Source: Toxorhynchites rutilus septentrionalis (lineage: Eukaryota; Arthropoda; Insecta; Diptera; Culicidae). Taken from it: 64,000 nucleotides of DNA. The position numbers and the translations under genes are program-made. Below are positions 44,104 through 57,300 of this stretch, piece by piece (positions within the stretch are counted from its first letter, which is position 1; each line of letters begins with the position of its first letter). The stretch lies in the NCBI RefSeq assembly GCF_029784135.1, contig NC_073744.1, forward strand, positions 13,496,929 through 13,560,928. The letters are read 5' to 3'. Below the pieces are notes generated by a model. It saw nothing but the letters and a program-made list of their open reading frames with translations. It had not been told where the DNA came from and ran no database searches.

Positions 44104-44960
44104 TTACAAGTTTAACTTGGCTTGCTTAACAAAATCAACAACTTCTTGATACAATTCAAGTGTTTTCGATTTATACAGCTCAGTTAGGCTCAAATATTTT
44201 TGTTCAAATTGGAAATTCGATCGAAGTAAATCATATTTAGGGCAGTGCATTATTGCGTGCTCTGACATCTCTGGAACTACGCAAATCTCGCAATCCTCAT
44301 CATCAGCGAGTTTCATTCTGCCAGCCAAAACTTTGAAAAATAGTGACCGTGATCAAACGATTAGTAAGTCTAATATCATGTCCGTTCATATTTATTCGGT
44401 TATACCATGGCTCGATTGAGAATTCGGTGCAGTATATGTGAAACCTTTTTCCTTTTTCCAAGGAGTATTCCTTATACCATTGGTCGACTATTTCTTGAGT
44501 TTCAATTTGAATCGGTAAAGTGCATCTTTCAAAAACAACATATTCCTGTAGACTGGGGCATCGTCGGAAATTCCTAATTTGGCCAAGTTGTCAGCTATCT
44601 CGTTTCCTTCTACCCCTATATGGCTCGGGATCCACTAGATAGCAACCCCGTGGCAGTGAGCGATCTGAAGTATTTCAACTACCATTATGGCACCCATTTT
44701 TTCGTTCTTCACATTTTCTAAAACCAAGTAAGCTGATTTCGAATCGGTGTACACACACAATCCTCTAACTCCGTCTGCTGAATGAAGGATAATGCTATTC
44801 TGATTGCCGTTATTTCCGCAGCCGTGATACTTCCTTCATTATGATAAGAATGTTTGTATAGTTTTTCTAGGAATATATATTTACATTTGCATGAGACTGT
44901 CCATTCACCACTAGTCGTAAAACTTAAAACAATTGAGCCTAATAAAAATTCTAAGAAAAA
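44104..44960 (-). pseudogene. Non-LTR retrotransposon ORF2 remnant (RNase H and C-terminal zinc motif)
   Basis: The minus strand encodes a degenerate RNase H. TAAEITAIRIAL is followed in another frame by VYTDSKSAYLVLENVKN and, after an in-frame TAG near 44639, by WIPSHIGVEGNEIADNLAKL. The C-terminal Cys/His motif CEICVVPEMSEHAIMHC follows at 44230-44300, with the usual basic helix after it. Two or more frameshifts and stops are present. RNase H-bearing non-LTR elements of insects (I, Loa, Outcast-like) have this layout; the clade is not resolved. Confidence 0.82.
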
Positions 44961-45371
44961 TATACGTGGAATTAGGTAGCTGATTCGGAATATTCCAGGA
45001 GGTGATAGTGGATCATACATGATGAAAAAAATCCTTCCACGCATATGGTCAGTTCTCAACTAGGACAGATTTGTTAAACTTTTCTTGAGCCCAATTTTAT
45101 ACTTTGAACTGACACCGATTTAGAAAGTACGCTGCTTAGAGTGATTATGCTGCTCATTTGAAAGATAAGAAAATTTTGCGTAGAATACAGTTGTGAAACA
45201 TATAAATAATGGAACGAAGTCCTCTTTAGAAGTAAAAGTAAACTAAAAAATTTTTGTATTTTTATGGGTTTTTATTAATTTTCCAAAAATGCATGATAAA
45301 CTGTATTGTTTCTATCAACCAAATTGAATCTCCAACCACTCTACAATTCCTGCCTTGAGGCCACACTGTTA

Positions 45372-45716
45372 GGCTGAGGACATAGCAAACGCGGTGCGGT
45401 GCGATGCGATGCGGAGCGATGAATTGGAGCTCATCGCGTGCAATGACATAGTGATCGCTTTAGATCGCGCGTTTTTTGATGTTTCATTCCACTCCATTCC
45501 ACATGTAAACAACCTTACCAAGGATGCCAGATTTGATAACACATCTTCATTCTGTGAACAGTTGGATTGTGAAATATTGAATTTAGTAATAAATTATATG
45601 TATGCGATATTTTTCTCAAAAAAGCTTCAACCGAAAATCTAAATTGAAAATACAGAAGAGCTTTTCCGCAAACGAGCCAGCGTCCGCATCGCATCTTATT
45701 CACTATGTCCTCGGCC
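45372..45716. mobile_element. Harbinger-like MITE with TTA duplications
   Basis: This 345-bp element is flanked by TTA (45369-45371 and 45717-45719). The left end GGCTGAGGACATAGC and the right end, in reverse complement, GGCCGAGGACATAGTG are alike, and both are followed by GCGATGCGATGCGG-type sequence, so the inverted repeats reach about 45 bp with mismatches. It has no coding capacity. A short GC-rich microsatellite-like run (GCGGTGCGGTGCGATGCGAT) lies in the left arm. Confidence 0.8.
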
Positions 45717-45719
45717 TTA

Positions 45720-47206
45720 GAGTTGTGCATGAAGAATTTTGTTCACCGTTTTTCTTGATAAAAATGTTAGCTTCATTAGTAATAACGGTTTGTAATCAAT
45801 TTTTGGGTAATTGCCTAACATTTCCCGTGAAGTTATTTATATCACTGTTTAGTTAGAAACATCACTAGTGAATCTAGTCTCGGACATTTTCTGTCATAAA
45901 TCAACGTAAGCTGGTTGAGCTGTTTCTGTTTTTAAACTGGAATGTTCTCTAAGCTTCCGACTGAAATGGAGTATATAGTGTAGGATATAATAACATGTGT
46001 AAGACAGGCCATTTGAACTTTATTGTTTTGTTCAGGCGCTAAAAATTACGGCCCATATAGGTACCACATCCCAGTCAAACTCCAAGAATTTTTTTCAGGT
46101 TGTCAAAGAAACATGGGATTTGGCATAATTCTGGTGGAACAGCTTACCTATCATATTGGCTAATTATAAATCGCTGATTTTGGTTCGTTTAGTTGTGTAC
46201 TTGAACTTGCTGGAATTTATAATGCATAATGCAGAATTCCGTTTGAATCTCAGCAGATACAAAGATGACTTTCTCCGGGTTAAGACCAATTTTGGGGATA
46301 TCTGATTATGGTTCATTCCACTTGCCTCAAAGGTACACTCCAAAATACATTCTCAGAATACACATTTCAGCAAAGAAGTTCATCTATATTATATACAGTT
46401 TGAAAAAAAAATTACATTTCAAATATGCGTTGAAGTGAATATAACGTGGCTATTATATGTACAGTGGGGTAAAAATAATGATTTTTAAAGATTTTGCTTG
46501 AATTTTCACCAGGAATTGTTTATATCGATATTGCAGCGAAATGAGGAAATATAGAAGTTGGGTGCCAAAGAACACATTGTGGAGTGGTTTGAGAACTTTA
46601 AAAACACACATTAAAAATTACTAATTTTGAATTTTGAATTCACTTCAAAAACAGTTATTTAAATTCACTAACTTAAATGTTCCACTACTACATCCTGTAC
46701 TAAATTTTATCATCTTTCAAATGAAGGCAACAGAATTGGCTTACGCAGCGTACTTTTTAGTGTAGAGACAGTTTGAGGCAACAGAGTCCGAAACAAAAAA
46801 AAATCTATAACTCTGTCATTTTTGAAATTCGAATATATGCGTAGAAGGTTTTTTTCATCAAACATGATCATCTATCACCTTCTGAGAGATTCTGGAAAAA
46901 AAATATTTTTTTTCATGTGAGAAAGGTGTTTTCTGACTTTAAGGGGATGAATCAAAAATTAAATTCTTCTTTTATTTTCAATAAACGAAAAATATATGCA
47001 TAAAAAACAAATAAAAAAATAATATTTCTTTGACTAGATTATACACAGTGAAACAAAAAATGGAGACTGTATATAATCGAGTCTGCGCTGTATTGTTGAG
47101 CACAGATGTGAACAATTATTTTTCTCAAAATATTCATTCAACGTGTCCACGTGAATATTGTCTATATCCCCTCCCCCCTAACCGTGGATAAGCGTGGACA
47201 TTTCCG
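45720..47206. other. A+T-rich intergenic DNA
   Basis: This 1.5 kb stretch has no recognised coding exon, RNA gene or bounded transposon. A segment near 47145-47205 belongs to a dispersed repeat also seen near 33600-33690. Confidence 0.3.
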
Positions 47207-47271
47207 TAACTCCTACCACCTCCTAAAGTGACATATTGCCAAAATGTCACTTTAGGAGGTGGTAGGAGTTA
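47207..47271. repeat. Perfect 28-bp-arm hairpin
   Basis: The arm at 47207-47234 is the exact reverse complement of 47244-47271, with a 9-nt loop (ATTGCCAAA). The core of the arm reads CTACCACCTCCTAAAGTGAC. Transcribed from either strand it would fold into a long uninterrupted stem. Confidence 0.95.
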
Positions 47272-47509
47272 TTTATCTGCCAAAAGTAAACCAACCGTTC
47301 CAAGCGCGACTACTTCGAACCGTCGGAATAGACGCACAATAACATTATGAAAAAAAAAGTGTGCTTAAAAAAATCAACGTGATTGCAGAAAACATTGACG
47401 ATGATACATTTAAATGTTTAATTTTTGTATAAATTGTGTTTGATTGCGCTCCATGCTAAGGGTGGCCGTCTTACCCTGTTCTCCCCGTAAACTCGTTCCA
47501 CTCGAACAC

Positions 47510-47702
47510 CCACGTCACGTTCACGTTCCGTCCCGTCACGTTCCGTCTATTATTCTTCCAAGCAGTTCTTATGCAAACATTCACATACACCGGCAACGGC
47601 AACTTCGACTTGTTGTTGCTGGTGTATGTGAATGCTTCAATAGGAATTGCATGGAAGAATAATTGACGCAACGTGACGTGACGGAACGTTAACGTGACGT
47701 GG
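47510..47702. repeat. Foldback repeat 1 (~190-bp imperfect palindrome)
   Basis: The outer arms (CCACGTCACGTT at 47510-47521 and its complement at 47691-47702), the middle arms (TATTATTCTTCCA and its complement near 47650) and the inner arms (CATTCACATACACC and GGTGTATGTGAATG) pair in order around a centre near 47608. Small loops interrupt the pairing. It has no coding capacity and is probably a foldback MITE. Confidence 0.8.
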
Positions 47703-47726
47703 ATGTTGTATGTGAATCGCGCTTTA

Positions 47727-47913
47727 GGAGCAATACACATACACCGTCAAAATTAACCTCACGTCTTCTATTCTCTTGGATTTGAATGCGATACATATAC
47801 AAAGTCCCGTCACCGTAAAGTCAACGCAAAGGAATGAAACGTCAAATATTATCCCATGGAAATCGTATCGTATCATATCGTATGTGATGGTGGCGTTGAA
47901 TGTGTATCGCACT
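47727..47913. mobile_element. Putative TTA-flanked MITE
   Basis: TTA at 47724-47726 and 47914-47916 flanks a 187-bp segment. Its ends, GGAGCAATACACATACACC and, in reverse complement, AGTGCGATACACATTCAACG, are similar to each other. It overlaps foldback 2, so the history of this stretch is nested and uncertain. Confidence 0.45.
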
Positions 47914-47997
47914 TTATCTTGCTGTTGATGTTGTATGTGGATGCGACCATACGATTTCCATGGGAAAATATCTGCTTCCACGTTCCTTTGCGTTGAC
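47820..47997. repeat. Foldback repeat 2 (~180-bp imperfect palindrome)
   Basis: GTCAACGCAAAGGAA at 47820-47834 pairs with its complement ending at 47997. CCCATGGAAATCGTAT near 47853-47868 pairs with its complement near 47948-47963. The intervening stretches are also partly complementary. Together with foldback 1 it forms a ~490-bp tract of inverted sequence upstream of the golgin-like gene. Confidence 0.78.
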
Positions 47998-48367
47998 TGT
48001 ATGGTGCCGTTGAGGATCCGTCGTCATATTTGAAATAGCAAATTATCATTTTTCTTTTATTTGTCACTCCGACTATTGTATCTTCGAATTAACAGTGTAC
48101 ACAACCGGCAGTATATATGCTGTGACAGCATGCCGACTCGCCGCAGGCTGGAGTGATACGTCAAAACATATGGTGATGTTATTGTTTTGATTTACGTGTA
48201 CATGTAAAAGAATCTGGAAAAAGTTTACGAAATATTCGTGTTTCGTCCTGTAGTCGGTTTAAATTTGTGTTCTGACATATTTCCTTGTGATGTGAAGTGT
48301 GAACTGTGGCACGGTATTTATATTGTTGATCGAAGAGTGTGTAGGCAACAGCCTCTCCACCAGTATA
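47998..48367 (+). promoter_or_regulatory. Upstream region of the golgin-like gene
   Basis: These 370 bp should contain the promoter and 5' UTR. No core promoter motif was assigned with confidence. An upstream in-frame ATG at 48299 is probably in the 5' UTR, because the family-like N-terminus starts at 48368. Confidence 0.35.
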
Positions 48368-51300
48368 ATGTCTTGGCTCAAGTTGAACGATAGTTTGAAT
48401 AAAGTCAAAGGCCAGATTACCAGTTTCGCCCAAGAAGTGCTTGCTGAGGGAATTGTGGAAGAGGAAGAGGAACAGCGCAATCCTGAAAAGGAGCTTGGTC
48501 AGGCTCAGCAGAAAATCAGCGAGCTTGCCGATCTTTGTGCCACGCAAGATCAAGAGGTAAGCCAATGGGATACGGGATTTCGCTTTTTGATGGAAGAAAA
48601 GAAAATCTAAATCTTGGTACTAACTTCTCGGATTGCTTCAACAGCATCAGAAGTGTATATTTAGAATGTGTCATTACTAACTCAAGTTTAGGTTGCATGC
48701 TAGATTTTAAATAATATAGCTTTGGGGAAGAACGGAACGACCCGACTCATCTCTAGCGACAATAGTTGGTAGCATTCGATTGCAAAATAATGAGGCTGAA
48801 AATATGATTTATAATCCGTTGTCCGTTGAATTGCATTGTAATAGCTGCTATGAAAAACAAGACACAAATCACTGATGGCGAATGCCGGTCATTTCCCCCC
48901 GGTGAAACTCACCCAGATGTCACAATGACGCGTCCGGCAGAGCGAATCATTGGTTAGACATCGCGATCGGAACGCCAGAGGGTAATTGCACAATTGCGCA
49001 AGCAGCATTCTAATAACTGCTAGAAATATTTGCAGGAAAGGGGAGGGGGTTTGGATAGACGTTTTCCTAACTGTGATCTAAACACTTCCGGTTGACACGT
49101 TACGGATGTTGTTCGAATGGGAACGATTGAGCAACGAGCTTTGGTCATATTATTTTCATAATCTGATACCCACTGACCACGGGTGTCATACCATCATAGA
49201 AACATTTCTCATATTCAAAAACCTTCATATGCCAAATTTGGCTCCATTTGATTATCGAGTTATGCAGAAATTTGTGTTTTATTTGTATGGTAGCCTTCCC
49301 TTAGAGAGGAGGGAGGAGTGTCGAACCACCATAGAAACGTTTATCGATCCCTAAAACCTCTATATGCCAAGTTTGCTTGTTTGATTAGTCCTCGAGTTAT
49401 TCAGCACCCTCCTCTCCTCCTTTTTAGAGGAGAGAAAGGAGTGTCAAACCACCATATAAACATTTCTTGCTCCCTAAAGTTGAATGCCTAGTTGAATGTC
49501 TAATTTAATTATGGAGCAAACCCCATCCTAATATCAGTTTTCTGCTTCAATTGGAAATATTTTGCGGGATTCAGAAAGATTCAATATCCGTAGTTTTTAA
49601 CTTAGAACTACCATTCTTAATTGGTTTATGTAAAAGGCTATTTCCATCTATCCACGGATGTGTGTTATGGAATAGATTTTTTTTACCCCCCATTCATCCC
49701 CATCTTGAAGAAACTTCATTGAGGTTTCTGGAGTTGGGCTTAAAACCGGAACCGAAAAAAAAGTCCATTGGGTCCATTGTCTATGCTAATTTCTCAACTA
49801 CCGGTTGCATAACGGGAAAACTGTTTCTCATTGTTCTGGAACATTTGAAAAAGGTAGCAAAAATCAACGTAAAGGAATCAATTTAAAAAAATAAAAAATC
49901 AATAAAAAAGTAGTTGCACTTTGGAAACAATTAAAAATTGCACAATTCATGTATTATTTCCACCTTATGTCACAAATCGCTGGATGTTACAATCGCTGGA
50001 TGTTTCAGTTATGGGCCTTTTCAAGCAAAAGCTCTCAGTTTCCCAGAACGATTGGCTACTCAAGCATCCTGGGAAAACTATTTCTATACACGACCTTTCA
50101 GGTATAGTTGCATCGGCTTATAATGCTTCATTCAATCTGAGTAATATCCTAGCTGGATTCAAAATGACAGGTTGCTATCCATTCTCAAGAAAGGTTTTTT
50201 CGGACAAGGAGTTTGAGTGCTCAAATGATTTCACCTACTGGAGCGGAGGTAGCAATTGACTCATCGGGTAATTCAACAATGCTGCAAAACATTGCGTCTA
50301 CAGCACAGATAGATTTTACTTTGGCAACTTTGTCTCCGCAAAAAGTTGAACTTCACCGCGGAAAACCACCACTCGGAAACGGAAGAAAGCAAAATCGCGA
50401 ATGAATTTTTACTGACTCTCATAGCGATCAGTTTCCTTTCAGACAAATACAAATATAAACAGAAAAATGCAAAATATGCTGAAAATAAGAGGAAACGGAA
50501 GTAATTGTTGATAAACATAAAATTTTAATTTTGTTTTCGTTGTCCGACAAATTACCAAAAAAAGTTCGAATAAACCATTCGTAATCGCATCAACGCACAT
50601 CTCTAACACGCTCATATGATACATTGATGTCCAAATGATAACCAGGATGAATTCAGGATTTATTTTTAAGTTTGCAAAAAATAATAAAAATCAAGGAAAA
50701 AAAGTGTCCGAATGTGCCCCCCTCTCCCCTACGTTATATCGAATCATAATAAAGAACTCAGAAACGTAGCTTATATTACTTTATTGTGTTGGTGTTTGAG
50801 TAAGTTTAATGAATAAATTCTTATAGAAGACGAAGTCCACCTTTCTCATGATGTTTCCCTTCGTGCTGTTGATTAAAGTTTGATTCATTTAGAATGCGGA
50901 ATCACAAAACAGTTGTATTTCGGGATTGGTTAAAGGTACAAAACAAGCTTTAGAATCAAAATGCAGATAATTTATTGTAAATGTACGTTATATCGAAGTT
51001 GTACTGTATTTACACAAACAACGGTTTTTTCTCACAAACCGCTCTGTATGACGTCCGCCTTCAATGTCATTATAAACTGATTCCACTGTATATGTAACTA
51101 GCTGACACGGCAAACTTCGTCCCAACCAGAATGGACTTTTTGTTATGAATATTTTCAAACATTCACGTTTTCTTACTAAGCGAACGTTCATGGGTACAAT
51201 CGAAGAACTCTCCATTAATTAATTTCCTAATTGACCACTTACAATTTCCTTTTACTATAAATTTCCTAGTACTTCTACCAAAACTCGTCATAATAATATA

Positions 51301-54300
51301 AAATTATTTTCAAACAAAATTCTCGTTCAAGATTCTTTAGTCACTTGCAAAAAACATGTTTCTCCGTTACATGTTCGATATAGTGAATATAATATAATAA
51401 AGTATACAAAATATAGGAGTGCGTTTTTACCTGAAAATCCATTTCCACTTTCGAACAAAGATCAATTTCGTTGGCGCAAACATCAATTGGACTAATAACG
51501 CTTATCACGATGTAATTGTAGAACATATGAGAATTCAGAGTTTTACGAAAATTTTCAATTATCCTGTTTGGTTGGAATATATTTGGTTGAATTTTAAATA
51601 CGTGTAATATTTTTATGGGACCCTCTTTCCGCCTTCCAGAGGAGAGAGAGAGAGGTGTCCAACCATCATAGAAACATTTCTTGTACTCTAAAATCGTCAC
51701 ATCCCAAATTTGGCTCCATTTGCTTGATTAGTTCTTGATTGAATGGTGGACATAAATAATTATTTGCATTCAATTAGACATGCAATTTCGTGCAGGTTAC
51801 GCACAATAGTTGTCCGATATGTTTAGAGTTTGGAGTTGTTACGAAATTTAGATTGTAGAAATAGAAATACCTGAAATTATATCGTTTTACAATAAAACCA
51901 AGTTTGGAGTAGATGTAGTTGACCAGATGGCACGTAAATATAGCGGCGATTGCAAGCGTTCTACTATATTTAGATGGCGATTGCAAGTGTTCTACTATAT
52001 TTTGGACTTGGCAGTAATCAATTCGTGGATTTTATACAAAGAGACTTGTGATTAGAACATAACCAGAAAACAATTCTTGTTTCAATTGGCAGAAGAACTT
52101 TGCAGTGAACATAAGTGCTGCAGAGAACAAGCTTCCTCCAAAAAACAACCAAACAAAGCAATGGATTGTAGTACAGAAAACTTAACTAAAAGACATCAAG
52201 AACGAAATTCTTGTCAAATACAATTATGCAACAATAACAGAGCCATGCATTGCAAGTAAAGTTTCATGCAACAAATACGTTTGTGGCAAGTGTTCATCCA
52301 GAATAACATGTTTTTGTACGATATGTGCCTCATAGTCATAGACCTATAAATGTAAATATAAACCTTTTTGTTTAGTTTTTTAAATTAAAAACATATGAAG
52401 TGTTATATTAAATGTTGTTTTTGTCAAATCACATTCTTTCATTAACATAAACTAAGAAAAAAAAATACAATAAACGCGCTAATCAGAAATCCGTCAATTT
52501 GACTGGTGCGATAGAACTAGGTATATATTAAACGTCGGTAGTTCTAGTGGTAATTGGTAAATTCGTAAAATCGTTTTACTTCTGTTTTTAAGTTTCACTT
52601 CTGTTTTACTCATTTACTTCTGTTTTTACATCAAAAACAACGTGATAATTGGGTAATTGGCATCAATTCATAACATCCAGAAAGTCACGGCTTGGTTTAT
52701 TGAATAGAGGCTTCAGATTCTGGACTGGTCAGTTTGTTCAAGATTAAAACTATATTAAGAACCTATGAGGAGTGATCGTACGAATAGTAGATGCAGCTTA
52801 AAAGCAATATGTGTAATTTGAAGAGCTTAAACGAGCATTATCCTCTGCGTAGAACGAAATACACACTACAACATGGCACAGCTTGGTAGAAATCACCCCG
52901 AATGGGTTATTTGAACTGATTGAGAACTAAAGATGACCTACGAATTAGAAACTCATTGTAGTTTATGTGAAATGACATTAATTTTGTAAAGGAGTAAGAG
53001 TTTCTCCATCCGGTTCTATAGTTATGAAACACCGAAATTTAAGTATTTTGATTGTTTCGCGCCTGAACACAACAATAAATATCAAGTGGCCAGTCTTTTA
53101 AATGAAGATAAGTAATATATCATACACTATATACTTCAATTCAATCGACTTCTTACATATCTTTGGAAACTCAGAAAAAATGAGTGGTTCTATAGTTGTG
53201 AAACGCAGTGTATATTTTGTGAAAAAAACATTTGCCTCGCGGAGAAATTCACGCGAATCGACTTTTCAGGGACATGGAGTCAGTTCTTTAACATGTTAAC
53301 AGTCAGTTCCTGGTAAGTTTTCGTAATATTTCGCGTATCTACTCCGAAATAACCGATGAAAATTTTATCAACAGGGAGCGCGTATGGTCACCACGAATGT
53401 TTCCAAGACGAGTAAATTAATTGGTTGATGGTTCAAAAATTCAATTTTTTCTCGTTTTCCCAAAAAATTCCTTTTTTTCAAAATTTCATAACTTTCAAAT
53501 CACTATACCGATTAAGATGATCGACATATTGTATTTGTTTTTTATAGTTTTCATGGTCTCGGGACTAAGGCGCTATATTTTTTAATATTTTTTCTTGAAA
53601 GTTCTTTTACAAAAAATTTCAAAGAATGAGAGAGGTGTTATTTCTTGTTCCTGAGTTATGATTTTTCAAAATTAACTGATGGTCCGAAAAATCATTCTCC
53701 CCTTTTTTCCAAGAATGACTTTTTCAAAAATTCATAACTTTTGAACCGATTCTGAAGCCAATGAGTTGGTCTTTTTTTGAAAAAATACTACACTTGGGTT
53801 CCAGTTGCATAGATGTATTCTGATCGCACACGAATATTGAACGAAAACTAAAAACATGTGTACTTTGAAAAGTCATGACTCAAAAATGAAACAAAAACAG
53901 GAAGTGGGTTATATCTATGGTATAACCGCAAGGGTGACGTAGGACTATCATTGATTTACAGATCATTTGTTTGAAGTTGAATCTAAATCCATTCTGAATG
54001 AATGAATATTTGGGGGACTTCGAAAACGAGAGCGTTACGGTGGAGGCACAAGGTTTTATGCATCCAATATTGGATACAAAAAACCTTGTTCTGAAGAATA
54101 ATCTTCAGAAGCTTTTTTGCTAACTGCACTTGATTGACAAATCACAAAACCAAATGTATGTGGGTGCAGTATTATATGGATAGAAAACATTAAAATAAAC
54201 TCTTTCGCTTGAATGTAATTTTCAATTCAAAGGGGAACTGACAGATTATTTTTCAGCAACTTCAGGCCAGGTAATGAATCCCTCGATCCCTCGCCGTTCA

Positions 54301-57300
54301 GTTCGTCCAGCACGTTCAGATCGTTCAGTAATGATGTTGTTTTGTCGATGTCCTCAGGAAAAATTAATGTGTTTTACCACCAGAATATCGCTTAAGTATG
54401 CTTTTTGTCCGTGATGGAATCGAGAGAAGGTGTGGTTTACGATGGCAGTTAGGAAGGCAAACTAGAGGGGAATGAACTCTCTGAGTTCGAAACTTTCGGC
54501 GACTGAGCAATAATCGATTGAAAAATATATAATTTTCGCGATACGAAACATTTTCAGTTGCGCGCGCTTACAATATTAGATACGAAAATATCCTACTGAT
54601 AGGGAAGAATAATGTTCAAAAGCTTTCCTGCTGATCACACTTGATTGAAAAATTACAAAATCAAATGTATTTGGTTGCTGTGTTGTATGGTTAGAGAACA
54701 TTAAAATAAACTCTTTCGCATGAATGTTTTTTTCAATTCCCAGGGGAACTGGCAGATTATTTTTCAGCAATGATTAGATCCTTCTGGAATTTTCCTCGAT
54801 ACTCGAAGCCCACCAGTGGTTAATGCTGACTCGATAACCCCCTGTTAATAGCACTTGATTGAAAAATATTTGGTCACAGTGTTACATGGATAGAAAACAT
54901 TAAAATAAACTCCTTCGCATGAATGTATTTTTCAATTCCCAGGGGAACTGGCAGATTATTTCAGCAACGATTAGATCTTTCCGGAATTTTCTCGATGCTG
55001 AATGGCATCCAACCGAAGAGTTCCGCGCGTGTATGTGTGTGTGTGGCGGCTGCTCCGATGCCTTCCCGGGGAACCGTTTGTGGCATCACTCTCCTTCTGA
55101 TGAATTCCCTTCTGGCCTAAGGTGCACAAACAGGCTCTTGGTGACAGCGTTCATCCGCGCTTTCATAATAAACGAAGAGCTTCACCACAACAGCGACAAC
55201 ATGCTCCAATCGCTGTTCAATTATAACTGAGTGGGTTTACGAGCGGCGCTCGCTTATATACCGATTAGTGATTTCAATAGCCTGTTTTGAAAGCAATTTT
55301 AAGGCTATTGAAACAAGTTTTTGAATCAAAAAGTAACAAGTATATAACGCGTAGACATTTTATCTTTCGAATGAAGTTTTTATCATACCATTTCGTTCAG
55401 TTGTTTAAGAGCTATTAACGCTCAAAATCTCGGTCTCCGGCGTAACGCTTTCGTTTTCGAAACTTTGATTTTACACCCCGATATAGAAATGAAAGACGTA
55501 GTCCTACGTCAAAAACCTTAACGAACGGATATGTTATGTGGAAAAAACTCAGCTTCCTAGAAAAAATATCAAAAATATGGTGTCGTTGGTCCCGTAACCA
55601 TGTAAATTATGAAAAACAATTACAGTCAATAATTACGAAAACAAAATACGATTTTTTTTCGTTAGTGTAATATTTTTTCTAACAAGACTAGCTCATTGGC
55701 TCATTTAATATATCGATCATCTGAATCGGTCCAGTAGTCCAAAAGTTATGAATTTTTGTGGTGTAAAAATCGGTTGTCTTAATATTAGGCTGTCAAAAAA
55801 GTCCTGCGGTATTTCCGCGAGGTGTCGTTGTAAGCGCGTAGTTCTAGTTGTATTCATTTTATCGAGTCATACTATAGCTTGTTGGAAAGGTTATAAGGCG
55901 CAATAATATAGTCCTTGACAGTGTTTCGTTAGGTTAAGTCGTTCGTGAGTTATAGTGTCGCAAATATGGAGCAAAATAAAGAGAAAATCCGACATATTTT
56001 ACAGTACTACTATGACAAAGGCAAAAATGCATCTCAAGCTGCCAATAAAATTTGTGCAGTTTATGGACCCGATACAGTTTCCATTTCCACCGCACAACGA
56101 TGGTTTCAACGTTTTCGTTCTGGTGTAGAGGTCGTCGAAGATGCGCCACGCTCCGGAAGGCCTGTCGTCGAAAATTGCGACAAAATCGCTGAATTAGCCG
56201 AGAAAGACCGGCATAGTAGCAGCCGTAGCATCGGCCAAGAACTGGGGATAAATCATCAAACCGTTATTAACCATTTGAAGAAGCTTGGATTCACAAAGAA
56301 GCTCGATGTATGGGTGCCACACACGTTGACGCAAAAAAACATCTTTGACCGTATCGACGCATGTGAATCGCTGCTGAATCGCAACAAAATCGACCCGTTT
56401 CTGAAGCGGATGGTGACTGGCGATGAAAAGTGGGTCACTTACGACAACGTGAAGCGCAAACGGTCGGGGTCGAAGCCCGCTGAAGTGGCTCAGACGGTGG
56501 CCAAGCCCTCATTAACGGCCAGGAAGGTTCTGCTGTGTTTGGTGGGATTGTCAAGGAATAATCTATTATGAGCTGCTTCTCTATGGCCAAACGCTCAATT
56601 CGGACCTGTACTGCCAACAACTGGACCGCTTGAAGGTAGCACTCATGAAGAAGAGGCCATCTTTGATAAACAGAGGCCGCATTGTCTTTCATCAGGACCT
56701 CGGATGGGAGGTTCTTTTGCATCCGCCGTATAGTCCGGACCTTGCACCAAGTGACTACCACCTGTTTTTGTCCATGGCGAACGAGCTAGGTAGTCAGAAG
56801 TTAGCCACAAAAGAGGCCTGTGAAAATTGGCTATCCGAGTTTTTTGCCAGTAAGGAAGCGAGCTTCTATAACAGGGGTATTATGAAGTTGACATCTCGTT
56901 GGGAACAAGTCATCGAACAAAACGGCGCATATTTGACTTAAAACAGATGATTGTAACTAATTTTATGAACAAATGAAAATTCAAAAAAAAATACCGCAGG
57001 ACTTTTTTGACAGCCTAATATAATGCAGTTTCAACTGTACTCATTGTACATCAATCATGTACATGCTCATATGAGTAGAAAAACAGTCATATTTGTCATA
57101 TATATTGGTCCTTTCCCAAATAAATTTGATAATAGAGATCAGCTAAGATACGTTAGAGCACGTTGTATAACCATCTATAGATCATCATGTAAGATCAATT
57201 TACAGACTGCAGTTTTTATGTTCAATTGTCCGTCAGTTTCCAACCAAACTTTGAAACAAAAAATATGTGACGATGGCATGTTTGAATTTCATTATTCATT

